Assembly: GCA_003661125.1 (NCBI GenBank)
Contig: QMVO01000016.1
Location: 1 to 13,621 of the forward strand
Origin: Methanosarcinales archaeon
GTDB lineage: Archaea; Halobacteriota; Syntropharchaeia; Alkanophagales; Methanospirareceae
Length of the DNA: 13,621 bases
Reading direction: 5' to 3'
Position 1 is the first letter of the stretch. Each line of letters opens with the position of its first letter. A program made the translations under genes and the position numbers. Below the pieces are notes generated by a model. The model searched no databases. It had not been told where the DNA came from and worked only from the letters and a program-made list of their open reading frames with translations. Of this stretch, positions 11,953 through 13,621 are shown piece by piece.

Positions 11953-13621
11953 ACCGGCAATAACCCGTACGCCAGGAATAAAGAAGAGAATAAAATTGCA
12001 ACCATGGTCATCGCTTTAATCAGCGGATTAATCGCAGGACCTGCGGTATCTTTGAAAGGGTCACCCACCGTATCGCCTACTACTGCCGCTTTGTGTGCAT
12101 CGCTTCCTTTACCACCCAGAAAACCATCCTCTATCATCTTTTTCGCATTGTCCCAGGCTGCGCCGCCGTTTGCCATCATCAGTGCGAGCATCAACCCGGA
12201 AATAATTACCCCGATTAGCAGTCCACCAAGTGCAATCGCACCAAGTAAAAGACCCACAACTACTGGCACCACCACTGCGATCATCCCCGGCACTATCATT
12301 TCCCTTAATGCTGCGGATGTCACGATACCGACGCATTTGCCGTATTCCGGCTTCGTCGTGCCTTCCCATATTCCCGGGATGTCTTTGAACTGCCTTCTCA
12401 CCTCTTCGACTACCTTGAACGCACCCTTACCCACTGCACGCATCATAACTGAGCTGAAAATGAACGGCAAAAGTCCTCCAATTAGCAAGCCCACGAGCAC
12501 GAGCGGATTGAAAAGGCTGAATTCTTCCGCTGCTATCCCTACTTTGTGTAAATAGTCAGAGAAGAGGGCTAATGCGGCAATTGCCGCCGATGCGATTGCA
12601 TATCCCTTTGTCACCGCTTTCGTTGTGTTACCAACGGCATCGAGCTTATCAGTAGTATCTCTAACATTGGGGGGTAAATCAGCCATTTCCGCTATGCCTC
12701 CTGCGTTATCTGTAATCGGACCGTAAGAATCGAGTGCAACGATAATGCCAGTGGTCGAGAGCATAGCAACTGCGGCAATTGAAATCCCGTACAGTCCGGC
12801 AAGTTTTGCTACCTCTATACCGATAGCACATGTAACAAAGAAAGGTACAAAATACGCAACCAGAATCCCACTGCAGATGATTATCACCGGCAAGCCTGTG
12901 GACATCATCCCAACGGCAAGACCAGTAATTAGATTAGTGCCAGCACCGGTCTTACTTGCCTCTGCAATTGACCGCACTGGTGAGTGCATCTGCGTGAAAT
13001 ATTCGGTAACGATGACCATGAGTCCCATTATTATTATTCCAACGACCGCAGAGATGAAAATCGAAATACCTGCTAAATCATCTCCGATTAATGCCGTGGT
13101 TACCAAATAGAACAGAATTATACTGAGCACTGCGGCGGTAATCACGCCCTTGTATAACGTTTCCATGATGTTCTCGCGCTTCCCCATTCTCACTGCGAAG
13201 ATGGCAATAATAGAAGCGAAGATTGCAACCGCACCTAAAACCAGGGGGTACTCGATGAGTGCTAAATTGGTGGCAATGCCGGGAAATACTTTTGCTACTT
13301 CTATACTACTTTCTTTTATCAGCAACCCACCAATTAGCATCGCGGCAATCGCAGTCACCACGTAAGTTTCAAACAGGTCGGCACCCATACCCGCACAATC
13401 ACCAACGTTGTCGCCAACATTGTCCGCAATTACTCCTGCATTTCGCGGATCGTCCTCCGGAATTCCTGCTTCTATTTTGCCCACTAAGTCGGCACCAACA
13501 TCCGCGGCTTTTGTGTAGATCCCGCCGCCAATTCTGGCGAATAACGAAATCAGGGAAGCGCCAAATCCATAGCCTACAACGAGGTCGACAGCATGCGAAC
13601 CACCTCCATAAAGCATGTAAA
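11949..13621 (-). CDS. hppA: Membrane-bound pyrophosphatase, 5' end outside the window
   Basis: The C-terminal part, at least 555 residues, of an integral-membrane pyrophosphatase that couples pyrophosphate hydrolysis to ion pumping; family proteins are usually about 650-800 residues, so perhaps 100-200 are missing at the right edge. Numbering from the methionine encoded at 13616, catalytic motifs are FGASLISLFARIGGG (18-32), KAADVGADLVGK (36-47), the DDPRN...DNVGDNVGD segment (55-73), DSYGPITDNAGGIAEM (296-311), and the C-terminal GDTVGDPFKDTAG. The GNTTKA segment (329-334) has Lys333, the hallmark of K+-independent enzymes, which are proton pumps; K+-dependent types have Ala there. Many hydrophobic helices are evident. 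The frame stays open to the window edge, so the methionine at 13616 is internal. Its stop overlaps the start of the zinc-protein gene. Confidence 0.95.
   Translation of the reverse strand, partial: YMLYGGGSHAVDLVVGYGFGASLISLFARIGGGIYTKAADVGADLVGKIEAGIPEDDPRNAGVIADNVGDNVGDCAGMGADLFETYVVTAIAAMLIGGLLIKESSIEVAKVFPGIATNLALIEYPLVLGAVAIFASIIAIFAVRMGKRENIMETLYKGVITAAVLSIILFYLVTTALIGDDLAGISIFISAVVGIIIMGLMVIVTEYFTQMHSPVRSIAEASKTGAGTNLITGLAVGMMSTGLPVIIICSGILVAYFVPFFVTCAIGIEVAKLAGLYGISIAAVAMLSTTGIIVALDSYGPITDNAGGIAEMADLPPNVRDTTDKLDAVGNTTKAVTKGYAIASAAIAALALFSDYLHKVGIAAEEFSLFNPLVLVGLLIGGLLPFIFSSVMMRAVGKGAFKVVEEVRRQFKDIPGIWEGTTKPEYGKCVGIVTSAALREMIVPGMIAVVVPVVVGLLLGAIALGGLLIGVIISGLMLALMMANGGAAWDNAKKMIEDGFLGGKGSDAHKAAVVGDTVGDPFKDTAGPAINPLIKAMTMVAILFSSLFLAYGLLPV

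Noticed and set aside
12004..12555. 183-residue plus-strand open frame
   Set aside because: It lies wholly inside the pyrophosphatase gene on the other strand; its Pro/Thr/Ile-rich translation mirrors that gene's Gly/Ala/Val codons.
1..13621. CRISPR array, insertion sequence, phage genes or defence system
   Set aside because: No spaced repeats, transposase, integrase, terminal inverted repeats or known defence families are visible. The tRNA genes have no adjacent integrase or duplicated 3' end that would suggest an integrated element.

Overview
The window looks like chromosomal DNA from a methanogen-related euryarchaeon. The archaeal markers are a TFB transcription factor, an archaeal-type adenylate kinase (AdkA), type HII RNase, PaREP1, DUF99 and DUF447 proteins, TATA boxes 25-40 bases ahead of many starts, and two tRNA genes without an encoded CCA end. 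An HdrD/HdrCB-like heterodisulfide reductase protein, a DUF447 protein and a COG1237 metallo-beta-lactamase protein point to an organism with C1/methanopterin biochemistry. An ANME-1- or Syntrophoarchaeum-like lineage would fit, but that placement is inference; no rRNA or mcr gene is present to fix it.

Layout. Bases 1-2400: a SatD-family protein with a C-terminal HTH (minus) is divergent from an HdrCB-like iron-sulfur protein (plus), followed by a small PaREP1 protein that starts with TTG. Bases 2427-4782: a PP-loop tRNA-thiolase-like enzyme (minus), divergent from adkA (plus), which converges on a DUF447 flavin-fold protein (minus). Bases 4850-8479: a conserved protein of unknown function (plus), a tRNA-Val(GAC) on the opposite strand, then a plus-strand run of thioredoxin reductase, RNase HII and TFB, with TFB having its own strong TATA box. 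Bases 8525-10363, all minus (transcribed right to left): a small membrane protein of the COG2426 family, tRNA-Ser(CGA), an unrecognised protein and a DUF99/endonuclease-dU-like protein. Bases 10450-11106: a COG1237 metallo-beta-lactamase protein (plus). Bases 11221 to the right edge: a cysteine-rich zinc-binding protein overlapping the end of a membrane pyrophosphatase gene whose 5' end lies outside the window.

The content is compact housekeeping and energy metabolism: transcription initiation, nucleotide balance, redox (TrxB, Hdr), tRNA modification, DNA maintenance (RNase HII, DUF99) and ion pumping by pyrophosphate hydrolysis. No mobile element, CRISPR array, prophage or defence island is visible, and no stretch above 300 bases lacks a gene. 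The points most worth following are the cyclase/GGDEF-like motif layout of the SatD protein, the incomplete first CCG site of the HdrCB-like protein, an adenylate kinase P-loop without lysine, the GNTTK signature predicting a K+-independent proton-pumping pyrophosphatase with a coupled zinc protein, and several well-formed proteins without known function.
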